Shown here: piece after piece, positions 11,894 through 22,900 of the stretch
Position numbering within the stretch: position 1 is the first letter of the stretch
Layout: each line of letters starts with the position of its first letter
DNA from: Anthracocystis setariae
Taxonomy: Eukaryota > Basidiomycota > Ustilaginomycetes > Ustilaginales > Ustilaginaceae
Direction: 5' to 3'
Length of the DNA stretch: 64,000 nucleotides
NCBI GenBank assembly: GCA_928724745.1
Contig: CAKMXJ010000023.1
Location: 363,031-427,030 of the forward strand
Notes under the pieces: generated by a model
The model's database searches: none
What the model saw: the letters and a program-made list of their open reading frames with translations, nothing else
Told to the model about the DNA's origin: nothing
Translations under genes and position numbers: made by a program

Positions 11894-13055
11894 AGCACAG
11901 TTTCATAAGAGTATCAGATTGCGACGGCGGGCGATGGTGATTGCCCAATTGATTGGTTTTTTTTTGTTTTAGCCTCGGTCTAACATTTTTCCATTAAATG
12001 TCGTTTCTGTTTGATCTCATTTCCAATCTGTAGTCAGTCACGAGGCTTGGTCAGCGTCGCTTCACTAGGCTCAAGTGGCAAACTAAGGCTAGGAGCCTGC
12101 TTTTTCTGAGTTTGGGAGAGAGTGCATCTACTGTAGGCGGTGGGTGATCACAAAGCATTACCAAGTTGGCCTCTATTGTGTACTGCTGTGCTGCGGAAAA
12201 GCGGGTGTTGAAAAGGCTACCTATCGGGAGGAGCCCAAACTTGCCACCCAACAACTCCTCTTTCTCTGCTGGGATAGAGTGGCTGATTATGAATGCTCCC
12301 ATTGGAAAGCACAGCTTTATTAAATCACCGAGACAGAACATCACCACTACTTGTCCAAGATATACCCAAAAAAAGAAAAAGAATGGTTGCCGGCACACAC
12401 GCTTCCGCAAAAAAAACCCCTGCCACCTCGCCTAGCACAAATTCTTAGCGTCTTTAGCGTCACCGTGCGGCATACTTGTTGTTACACCCTAACAACCACC
12501 CGTTTCCCTTTCTTTGTTTCTATGATATCTGATCAAGCGCTCAACTTTGCAAACCTTGCTGTTACTGTACAAGCCACCATCACCGTCTGAACGAGGCGTG
12601 AGATACCAACTAGGCACAAGCTCATGTTCTTTTTATGAGCCAAAACCTCTGTCTGCACTTTGCAGCCAAGGTTTGGAAACCCAACGAGCCTTTTTGGTTC
12701 GACTAAGTAAATCCCTCCCTCTCTTATGCTTCGCTTGCAAAAGGGAAGGGTAACTAACCCCTGACGTCGCTTCTTAGCTCCACTTGAGAATCCGGTTTGT
12801 TTGCCGTCTTGCATATGTTCCGCTGCCATCCTTTGACACTTAACCTCGCTTGCGCACACTCACTACTACTACAATAGCTTATCTTGCTCCAATCGTAAGT
12901 TTTTCGTCCAATGGGTGAATGCGCTTCGCTTTGGCACACTTTAGCAAAGCAGCCAGCCAGCCAAAATACAACAAGCCGGCTCAAGTAGTTCCGACTGTTG
13001 GAACACGGGTTCCATTTTGTCGTCTCACACTTGGAGCATTTCACCCTTCGACAAT

Positions 13056-13690
13056 AAACCCGCCGTCGGGTTTTGTAACACGCATGCGGGTTTGCGTTTT
13101 ATTCACCGGATTTGGACAACCACGGAGTATTCACAAAACCAACCGAAACTCACACACGTTCCCAAGACACACGATTCAAGACAGGAGGTCCGAAACATCG
13201 TCTCAAAACCCGCGGTCGGGGTTTAATGTTCCGGATGCGTACTCGAATAGAAAGCGCGGATTCCCCCTCAATATGGCCAGAAGGTAGACCCCACAGCGAA
13301 AGACTGGTGTCAACGACCAAGTAAAGGGACCACGCTATAGACACCATAACATCCATCAAGGAACGTTCAGTGCGAACACAAGGAAGCATCATCGTGGACT
13401 CAACATGTATATAAACGCCTCTTTGTCATGACTCGTTTAGTGTCTTCGGAATGTATCGAATCTTTCCCCCATTTACTCTTACCATACCTTCTCTCCGACA
13501 ACTCGTCGAGTAGTCATCAAAGTACTTATAGTAATTATCGTTCAAGCTTCCTACCTCTGCGAAGACGACGTGAGCGTACGAAACCCGACGTGGATCTTTG
13601 GAATAACAACAAAGATAACGTTTGGACATCCTAAGACTTCCGGGATTCTAACAAACCCGCAGTTTGCCAGAACCCGACGTCGGGATTGAT
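13056..13690. repeat. Dispersed near-palindromic AACCCG..CGGGTT motif
   Basis: Near-palindromes lie at 13056-13074 (AAACCCGCCGTCGGGTTTT), 13205-13224 (AACCCGCGGTCGGGGTTT core) and 13670-13686 (AACCCGACGTCGGGAT), with half-sites near 13087, 13581 and 13653. The spacing is irregular, so this is not a simple tandem array. It may be a degenerate mobile element or a cluster of binding sites. Confidence 0.5.
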
Positions 13691-14042
13691 CACCCGACGC
13701 CTACTTCCGTAAGTCACGCTCAAAAGCCATAATTAACTACTTATTCTTGGCTTTGCCGTAAGGCCGTTATTCCCCATTTGCTATTCTTTCACACCGACGA
13801 GGCGCATTCACACAACCTTGCCAAACTTGGTGTTGCCCGCATCCCCTCCCCCCCCCACCCGCAACAATGCCGACCAAGCTTGTCCAGATGGCGTGAGGCG
13901 ATCCTGCACTGGCCGCCCATTTGCACAGATTCGCTCTTGTATACATATATAGTTCCATCCATGCTGGACTTGGATCCGGTCCCGCTATCGAGATAGATAT
14001 TTCTTTACCTCTGGCAGAAGCTGCCTTCTTGTTCGTTTGATC

Positions 14043-14270
14043 ATGAAGCTCCTCCCTACCGCGGTGCTCCTTGCGAGTGTTGCCGTGTACAAAAGTTGTG
14101 CTCGTGGACTCCAACATGTTGGCAAGCTGCAATCCGATTATGTCGATGCACACCAACGTGCCGCCCAACGTGCATCGCGCATGTCGTTCACTCAACACTC
14201 GGCCGTCACCACCAACATGCACCTCAACAACAAGACCCAACCTTTCTGTCAGCGGTTGGGCGCCTGGTAA
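14043..14270 (+). CDS. Candidate small secreted protein
   Basis: A 75-residue ORF begins MKLLPTAVLLASVAVYKSCA, which has the charged start, hydrophobic core and small residues of a signal peptide. The rest is polar with a single further Cys (PFCQRL). A TATATA box lies about 95 bp upstream and the leader is pyrimidine-rich, both as expected of a real promoter. The ORF ends in CTG-GTAAAT, which could be a splice donor, so the protein may be longer. Smut genomes hold many small secreted proteins, but nothing identifies this one. Confidence 0.35.
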   Translation: MKLLPTAVLLASVAVYKSCARGLQHVGKLQSDYVDAHQRAAQRASRMSFTQHSAVTTNMHLNNKTQPFCQRLGAW

Positions 14271-15567
14271 ATAGGCCGATCTCGGTTTGAGCGCGGTGCG
14301 GTCCTGTTGGGCTGGACCGCCAAGTTTGTGTTACGCGCCTGTGCAACTGGGAGGTACAAGGTGGGTTGCGCAGGTACGCCGGCGGCCCGATGAGGACTAT
14401 TAAGCCGCACTCGATCTAGCAGCGGCGGAGTGTGAGTTTCTTGACCGCGTTCAACCTTTTACCAACTGACCGATGTCGGCGCTCCGTTCAGAGGCAGCAC
14501 GGCGTACTCGGTACGGCGGCGTGATGGCCTAATTTCTCGTGAGCGCTCTTGACGAGGCAGAAGGCGTGTTGATTGGTTAGATGGTCACTGGAAGTGATCA
14601 CCAAGCTGTTACGGAGACGGCTAAAGGCCTGTCATCCCGGTGTCAGCGTGTAAGCAGCGTTTACGCGCTGCGGTGTTGGTACAAGTACCAACGAGGTCTA
14701 GCTGTTCTCCGACTTGAACGGAGGCACGCAAGGAAGCTGCAATGCTACTTGTATTGCAACTTACTGAATTAGAAACTGAATGATCGTGAAGACGACGTTA
14801 AGAAGCTATACTGAGCTTAGAGACTGTGTTGTAAGAAGTAGAGTGGATGAGGAGCTCATCCACTACAAGCCAGATGAGGAGGCCTTAAGTATGACTGCTC
14901 CAAGCCCCTATGACAAGGCTGATCCGGCGCTAGCCTATTGTCTAGCTGCATGGCCGGCGTGTGCGCATGTACTGACCGTGGTACAAGCAGCTGATCACCT
15001 CCAAGCCTCTGAGAGCGCCTAAGATGGTGTCCCTTGACTGTTGATCGCCTCGAGATGGCGTTGTCGCGATCCAGCGTCTCTGCGCTGTCGAACGGCCGCA
15101 ATCCGATTGCTATGGACGAAAACGGCTGAAAGAGACTCTTTGAGCCGCACTCACTACAAGAGCGGCCAAGAAGCGTGTTTTTCACCGCTCCAACTTTGCC
15201 CCCCGTGAGTAACGCCACTACTAAATTTGGCGCACTGCTGGTCACGCAGCTCCCCTCACCCGAATGCAAGGGCGGTTGACTATAGCCCTCTCAACCGCGC
15301 TTGAACCGAAGGCGGCCGAAAAACCAGTTCTCCGCCGCCTCGGCTTCGCTGCCTGTAACACCCACCACCTCGGCAATCGCATCAGCGAGGAGGTCCACCA
15401 TCAGCGCCGGATCATCCGCCCCCCTCAACACACACCCAAGCGATAGACAAGTCTCGGTTCAGCCGCCACCGGGCAACCGACTCGGGTTGTGGTCGTTGGA
15501 TCCGTGGCCGGCGAGCGATATCGATGCGAGTTTGCTAAGTGGCTTGGAACCCGCACGCGGTTGCGAG
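14271..15567. other. Interval with inverted repeat, no clear gene
   Basis: Short ORFs only. At 14843-14863 there is a perfect inverted repeat with 9-bp arms GTGGATGAG / CTCATCCAC and a 3-bp centre. The same arms recur at 57083-57107. The frame leading into the Rua1-like copy 2 is open from about 15300 but lacks an ATG until 15568. Confidence 0.4.
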
Positions 15568-16426
15568 ATGGATGGTGAGGTCCAGCGCATGTTGTCCGGG
15601 TGGAACTTTTCCGAAGCTCAGGATGCAGGTGCGAGTGCGAGGTCACATCACTGTGCGACACCGGTCAAGCGCGTGCGTTCTTCTTGTTGTCAGGTCAAGA
15701 CCAAACAGGTGGAATTGGGCATTAAGGAAGGTGATACGCTCGCTTGGAGCCAATGATTCCGATTTTGGCGGCTCCGAGTCCGATGATGCCAAGAGTTATG
15801 CTGGCTCATCCATCCTCACCGAGAGCGAATACGAGGACAAAGCTTCCACGACGGCGGCGGTCAAGTCGAACCGATCACGTCATCGACGGTCCAAGGCATC
15901 CGACATGCAGACGTTTACCATCACCGATCAAATCGTGCTCCACCCTGTCACCACGACGGCGTCAAAGTACGAGCAGTCGCTCAGCTACCCGGTGCTACCG
16001 GCTACGTTGCTCGAGGCACGACGCAATGCTGGACCATCATCGGTGCACTCTGACGAGGCCAAAGCGGTGAGGGATGAGACCAACATCGTGTTTGCCTCGG
16101 ACTTGTATGCTCCGCGCTTCACCCGACGTGGACCGTACGGTCGCAAAGGTTGGTGCTCTCTGTGTCCACGCGGAGAGTGGTACTCGATGAAACGTTCGCA
16201 ATATCTGTACCATCTTCAGTACGATCATGGCATCGACAGTCTAACGCGCAAGATGTTCCTCCCGCCAACGGTACTGAGGGTGTGGGACGATGCAATCCAG
16301 AGAACAGAGGGGTTGTGCCACCAGTGCAATGGTTGGGTTCCGATTTGTTTTGGTGCGGTTAGGAAGAGGGATTTCAAGGCGTGGTACAAGCATGCGCACA
16401 AGTGTCATCGTCATAGGAGTTTGTAA
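15568..16426 (+). pseudogene. Rua1-like zinc-finger gene copy 2, reading frame broken
   Basis: The coding signal starts in one frame (MDGEVQRMLSGWNFSEAQ) and meets a stop near 15754. From about 15747 it continues in the +1 frame (ANDSDFGGSESDDAKSYAG) to TAA at 16424-16426. I found no intron of suitable length and phase with GT-AG ends to bridge it, so a one-base insertion, a sequencing error or an unusual intron is likely. The C-terminal module is intact: FTITDQIVLHP, then SDLYAPRFTRRG, finger one (WCSLCPRGEWYSMKRSQ, YHLQYDH) and finger two (CHQCNGWVPICFG, YKHAHKCH). It is closer to copy 1 than to copy 3. It lies tail-to-tail with fas2. If the break is an error it is a shorter functional regulator. 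Confidence 0.6.
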
Positions 16427-16920
16427 ATTGCTTTGCTCCAATACCCCATCAAACTCGCTCCCTTTAGTGAAATGAAACATGGTAAAGGATGGTATGCGAG
16501 TGCCGAGAGGTGGGGGTAGGTGAAACCCTTTGGCGGAATGAGATTCATCTCCGCTTGGGTGGGATCGACATCTCTTCATCCAAATGAAACCGCCCGTATC
16601 GAGCAGTCCCACCCAAACCAAGGCAAAGAAATTGGGCTACCTACAAAGTCTACATGGTTGATCGGGATTAGCTACTGAACTAGAGAGAAAAGACAGGGGA
16701 GGGGGGGGGGTGTCCAAGATTAGCAAAGGCTCGCATCTCGCCGAACACCAGTCGATCCATGGTCGTCGCATCAGCCAGCCTAGAATAGCGTTTCTCGCGG
16801 TTGCAAGATCCGTGAGCACCACCCCACAGCTTTCATAAAACTGAGCACACTCTCAAGCAAGCAAACTGAAACGATATCAAAATAGTTAACCAAGAGAAAA
16901 GTGATGGGGAACCTACAAAA
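16427..16920. other. Convergent 3' spacer between Rua1-like copy 2 and fas2
   Basis: No gene is seen. It contains a G-rich run near 16700. Confidence 0.5.
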
Positions 16921-19900
16921 CTACATGGCTGCAGTCGATGGTCGGATGCGATACGTCCCATCCGGCTGCATCTCTGCCCTGGCATCCAGATCGAGCAGCA
17001 CTTCCGTCTCGTCCTCCTTGGCATACGGTGCATCCTCCTTGATCTTGACCAGATCACCTTTGATCAACAACGAGTGCATGCGGCGAAAGGTGACCTGCTG
17101 TCTCTTTTCGCGCTTCCTCATGTACTCCTCCAGCTCCTCCTCCTTGAGCCGACCCAGCAGATGAGAGGCGTGCAGGATCCAAGCGATTCCACCCACTTGT
17201 CCAAATCCAAACGACGTCACCAACCCAGTGTGCAGCCGCTCCCGAGCGTACTCGATCGAGCGGCACGGATACATGAGCCGGTTGTATGCGCGCAGCTCTT
17301 CCGATATGTCGTCCGCATTGCGATTGCCCGCTACAATGCCGTCGTTGAGGCTCTGCATCAATCCGTTGATCGCCCAAGCTGCAGCACCACCCTTGCCGTG
17401 CCCGCAAAGCCACTTCTGCGCCATGGCGGGCACCGCCCGATCTTCAGCGCGCCCAAGCTTGCCAAGCACCGTATCATAAACGTTGGATTCGTTCTTATCG
17501 TTCGCCTTGGTCGAGGTACCGTGCATCGAAATGACGCCAACATCGTTGCCATCCAGACCCCAGCTGGCCATAGCCCGCTTCAGAGGAACCGTAGCCGCCA
17601 GCACGCCACGCCCTGGAGCGGGAATCGAACGACCCTGTCGATCCGTCGCCGTCTGGGTGAAACCAACGATACCGTTGATGGGCGCTCCAATCTCGATGGC
17701 AGTGGCGGCGCTCATCACAATCTGCACACCGCAGCCCTGGGCCTCGACAAAGCCGCTGCGTCCGCTCGTCATCGGCTTCGACATCTCCTCGGGAGCCAAA
17801 CCTGCTTCCATGGCCACGTCCGACGAAGCCGTCGCCTTCATGTTGGCAAACTCGGTCATGCTCTCCTCGGAAATGCTCTCGAAGCCACCTGCGATCATGA
17901 TCTTGGCTTTGCCGCATCGGATCGTCTCGGCAGCCACATCGAGCGACTGGAGCGCAGTGGCACAAGCACCTACCGTGGGCTTGATCGGACCACACGACGA
18001 GAGCAGCAGCAAGTTGGTCCATCCAGCCACCGTGTTGATGAACGTCTCCTGCAGAATATCCTTCTGCACCTCGACGTCCTGCGCGCGATCCTTGAACATC
18101 TTGGCAAGCGAGTGAAGACCACCCATACCCGAACCCAGCGAGGTACCCACCTCCGAGACATGCACATGCTTGTACAGCTCGTAAGGGTCATCGATGCCAC
18201 ACTCGACCAGCGCCTCGGCAATGCAAACCAGAGCGTACAGAGCCGTCTCGTCGGTCTGAGCCGCAATGTCGCTGGGGATGCCGTAGCGAACGGGATCCCA
18301 GCCGGTGGGAAGCTGTCCTGCAACGTGCCTGTCGAAGCGGCTCGCCTTGGGAACCAAGATGCTGGCTCCCTTCTTGAGCTTGAGGAACCAGGTTTTCGAA
18401 GCATCGTCCTGCCAGACAGTGGCACGGTCGCCATGAGCGAGTCGGAAGCGCTCCGCTTCGCTCACCGAGACTTCGAGAGGTCCGAGATCATGGGTGAGCT
18501 CGATCTCCTGCTGGATCACCTTGCGTTCAGGGTCAAAGCCGTGCATAAGCTCGGGCTCAACCATGCGGATTCCAGCATGCTGTTCGATCTGACGAGCATA
18601 GCGGGCTCGCATCTGCGACTCGAGGACCGGTTCGCCGGTCCTGGCATCGACCCATCCGATGTAACTGCGCCCGTCGGCCAGACGACCGTTGAGATGCTTG
18701 ATATGGCCGGTCAGCCAGGCCATCTCAACAAGACCTTCCAAGCTCCAAGACTCGCTGATCTCCCTCTCCCATCGCGTCCTCGAAGATCCCCAAGGACCGA
18801 CCTCGGCAAAGCCCGAGATGACGATGATCTGGTCAAGGTCGACGTGGTCGCTGGTCTTGATGATGCGCTGGCACGTCTCCTTCGAAGCCAGACGCGGATA
18901 GGCGAATCGCTGCAGGCTGCGCGGTTCGATCTCGGCACGACGGTAGTGATCCTCGGAAACATGCGAGGGCGCTGCCGCCTTGAAACTGACCCGGTTCTCG
19001 GCAAGGAGAGCTTTCTTGATGTCGGCCTGTCGCTGCCACACCTGGTGTGCCTGTCGCATCGCCTTGCCGGGCGACTCGATGGACGAAGCATTCCCCGTCA
19101 AGTCCAACAGGATGGGCCGAATCTGATTGATCGAGGCAAACTCGGGCTCGACGAGACCCATAAGATTGAACGCCATCTCAGCAGTGCTGAAAGTGCGGCA
19201 GCCGAATTGCGTCTCGAGCGACTCGGCCACGATGTCCGAAGTAGCCATCAGATCGGTGCCTCGACACATGCCAATGCGAGCACCGGCGACCGACAGGTAG
19301 TTGGACCAATCCTCGCTTTCGAACGAGTTCAGCAGTGTTTCGAGACCAATCTTGCTAGAGCCGTAGAGACCATCGCCTCCGAGCACGCCGTGGTTGAACG
19401 ACAGCGGCAGAAGCACCTGCGTAGGTCGGTGCAGGAAACCCTTCTGCGCCTTGACCGACTTGATGCAGCCCATCAGTCGGATCACGTTGGTGAGCATGAT
19501 GCGGTGGGCCAACTCGCTCTTGTCATCGATGCCGTCAATGTTGCGTCCGTTCTCGGAAATGGCGGCGAACGGAACCAGAACATCGAGATCAACGTCGAGC
19601 GTGTTGTAGACATAGTTGACCAAAGCCTGCGTATCCTTGTAGCTGCCCTGGTTGAACGGAAGAACGATGAGCTGGGATCCTCGGGCTCCATCACGGCGGT
19701 AGGCTTCCTGGTAGACCTTGAGCTTCTTCGGCGAGAAGGTGGAGGTGGTGACAATGACTCGAGCGCCACCGTTGAGGAAGCGACGCATCACTTCAAAGCC
19801 GATCGAGCCCTGTCCGACACCGGTCAGAAGAATGTCGAGACCTGCATAGCTGCTGCCTTGACCAGCCAGCTTCGAGAGACCGCGGTAGTAGATGCCGGTC

Positions 19901-22900
19901 AACTCATCATCGCGAGTCCAAGTGTCCCGCTCCTTCCTGCAGGCCCACAACCAGGCGCGACGGCCGACGGTCACCTCCTCGATCGAAGCTTCCGAGGATG
20001 ACAGCTTTCCAACCAGACTCTCTACCGTTGCTGCCACATCTCGAGCGGTCTCCTCGCCCCGATCGGCCTTATACTCGCCGGCAGTGGCCATGCTCTTGAC
20101 GTAGTCGAGCATCGTCGCCAGACCATCGCGAGGCACCTGCTTGTACACGATGTTGCCGCGCGAATCAAGGAACGTGCGGGGACGGACTGGCTCCGATAGG
20201 TCCATAAACCTCGGAGGAGTGCTGAGCGCCCCACCTGGAGCCTTGCCAAGCAGAACTCGGAAGAGCGAGACCACCTTCTCGCTTCCAGGTGTCTTTGACA
20301 TGGCCAGCTGATCGAGCTGCTGCTCGAGGGTTCTGGTGTTGTCGAGCTGGTTCCACACTGCGATGACTCGAGCACACAGGACACGGTCGTCCTCAAGAGT
20401 ACTGTTGAGCACATCGGCGAAAAGCTCCTCCAGGTTCTGGCGCGACCAATTCCAGTAGCTCTTGAAGACCCTAGCCTTGGCCGGAGCAAAGATACCCTGG
20501 ATGCCCTTGACGTACGTCTCGCCATGCTCAGCAGAGATAGCTTCCAGAGCGCTGCGAAGCGCCTCGGACTCGGTCGACATGGCGGCAAGCTGAGCGATGC
20601 TGGCATCCGCATCGACTCCAAGGTGCTCGGACAGGAGCTGCATCTGCTTCTCGGACAGTGCATTCTGCTTGGCCTGGAGCTCGGTCAGCTCCTTGCTGCT
20701 GACGACAGCAACGGCTCCGCAAGCTGCACCTGCACCACCAGCGGCACCACCTGGAGCAGGAAGTGTGATGGAAACGTCCTTTGCATAGGCAGCGGCAACC
20801 TCCTCGAGCCATGCGATGGCTTCGCCCTCTCCAGCAAGTCGCTTAGCGGGCTCCTCGGTCGCGGCATAAAGAAGCACCGCATGGATGCGACCGTTCTGGA
20901 AGCCGTACCTGGAAGTGAGGTGAGACTTGAGAGCAGAGAGACCAAAGGCTCCCGGCATCTTGGAGGCGATCAGGCGTGAGACAAGACCGTTGGTGTACTT
21001 GCCAAGCTCGCCGTTGTAGCCCGGTCGAAGCGCCGCCGCCAACTCCTCCAGCGTAAGCTCTTCGGCACGCTCGGGAAGATCGGCAAACTCGGCTCCAAGG
21101 TCGCCGACGAGCTCGTTCTGAAGAGTAGAGCGTCCTCCCGTGAGCTGCTTGATGGATTTGGCCGAAGGAATATCGGCAATCTTTGCCTTCTGCTTCTGGG
21201 CCAGGATGGCCCGCAGCGTCAGCAGAGAGTCGAGGCGCTCGTCGGGGATCGAGGATGGCGAAGTCGGAGTCGAGGCGGCGGCTACGATTGGCTGTGCAAC
21301 TGGTGCAGCAGCGGCAGTTTCAACAGCAGCAGGCTTCGTCGTGTCCTTGGGAGCCTCAACAGCCTCGGGCGCATCGCTGCCAAGATTGTACGTGATATCA
21401 TCATCATTCTTGCCCACGCAGAACATCTTCCTCTTGCGGCCAAGGAGGCGATCGGTTTCGGCGAAATCAGCAGCCAAAGTCTTGCTAGCCATCCCGACCA
21501 GCGTCGGCGTGGGACCGAATTCGATGAGGCGCTCAAAGCGAGCATCCTCAAAGAACACCGTCTGCGTCTGACTCCAACGGACAGGCGATGCGAACTGGTA
21601 GGCGAGCAGCTCGATGACCAAGGACCTAGCGAGACGACGCTGGTCCTGGACAGCCTGATCCCAGTCGCCCAGAATCTGGGCAAGCACTTCGGATCCAGTG
21701 ACGGCCGAAACATGCTCGACGTAGCTTCGCTCGAGCGAGAAGCGCTTGGCAACCAAGTTGGGGATGTAGCGGTCGATGAGCGCTTCGGGCTTGACGGTCT
21801 CGAGGTCGAGACGCGAGTCGAGGAAGCGACGGAACGGTCCGATACCGTTGCTGAGGAACTTGGAGTGGAACGGAACGTCGATTCCAGCAAGAGGAATAGT
21901 AGCCATGCCGCGCTTGAGCTCGACACCAGTGCCATCCGCGGAAGATCGAGCGCTGGCGACGGCAGCATCGATGGCAGCCTTCACATCGGCTTCATTGCTG
22001 ATGCCAAGCTTACCGCTTCCAAACATATCCAAGACCGTTGACAGAGCAGCCAGTGCCACCTCGTGACCGGCAACAACGCTCTGCTGCTTCTTGACGTTGA
22101 AGTTGACAATCTGGAGTAGCTCGCCGCTAGCCTCCGAGATACGGTCGACGATCTGGAACAACGCTGCGTCAACGTCCTTGGACCTCGAGAAGGCCTTGAT
22201 CGGGGCAACAGCAACCATGCCATACTGCGAGCGTCCATTGATGCGCGGCACGGCATTCTGCATAGTCAATCCCCGGAAGAAGACCACATCGACGAGATCG
22301 CGCAGTCGCATCATCCCAGCCACCGAAGCAAGCGCCGCATACTCGCCGAGCGAGTGTCCAGCAAAGACGGCATCTTTGACAATCAAGCCGTTCTGCTGCA
22401 AATGGCGGAAGTACGCCAGCTCAAAGAGCACGAGCGCGATCTGCGTAAACTGCGTAGCGAACAAAAGACCCTTGGGAGACTCGAAGGTGTACGAGCGCGA
22501 GTTGGCGTGGATCGAGGGAAAGATGGGCTTGCTCACCGAACAACCATGCTCATCCACCGTTTCATGCTTGAGCGCCATGTAGTTGCTGCGAATGCGCTGT
22601 CCTTCGACGCCACCAAAGTAGACAGTCTTGGATTGAGGATTCTCGCAAACGATCTCGAGGATGCTGAGACCAAGTCGATGAGATAGATGCTGCTCGGCTT
22701 CGTCCCAGATGGCGCGAGCGACTGCACTCTGTTGGTAAAGATCCATCCCCATGCCCTTGGACTGTGAGCCCTGTCCAGTGAAGACATAGACGGTAGGAGG
22801 TTGCTGATAACGAGCGACACCTTGCAGGACGAGCTCATCGCGCTGGTTGCTGACATGGACCTGAACCACCATCTGTCCATCCGCCATCCCCTTGTGTCGA

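Larger units (their letters stand above)
11489..14042. other. Intergenic region with repeats and relics
   Basis: The first 400 bp hold the P450 promoter. The rest is AT-richer than the genes and shows only short ORFs. Between about 13.05 and 13.69 kb a palindromic motif recurs (see separate entry). A TATATA sequence at 13945-13951 may serve the small ORF that follows. Confidence 0.5.

Noticed and set aside
17074..20001. 975-codon ORF on the + strand
   Set aside because: It lies wholly opposite fas2, reads as an Arg/His/Asp-rich antisense shadow, and has no recognisable motif.
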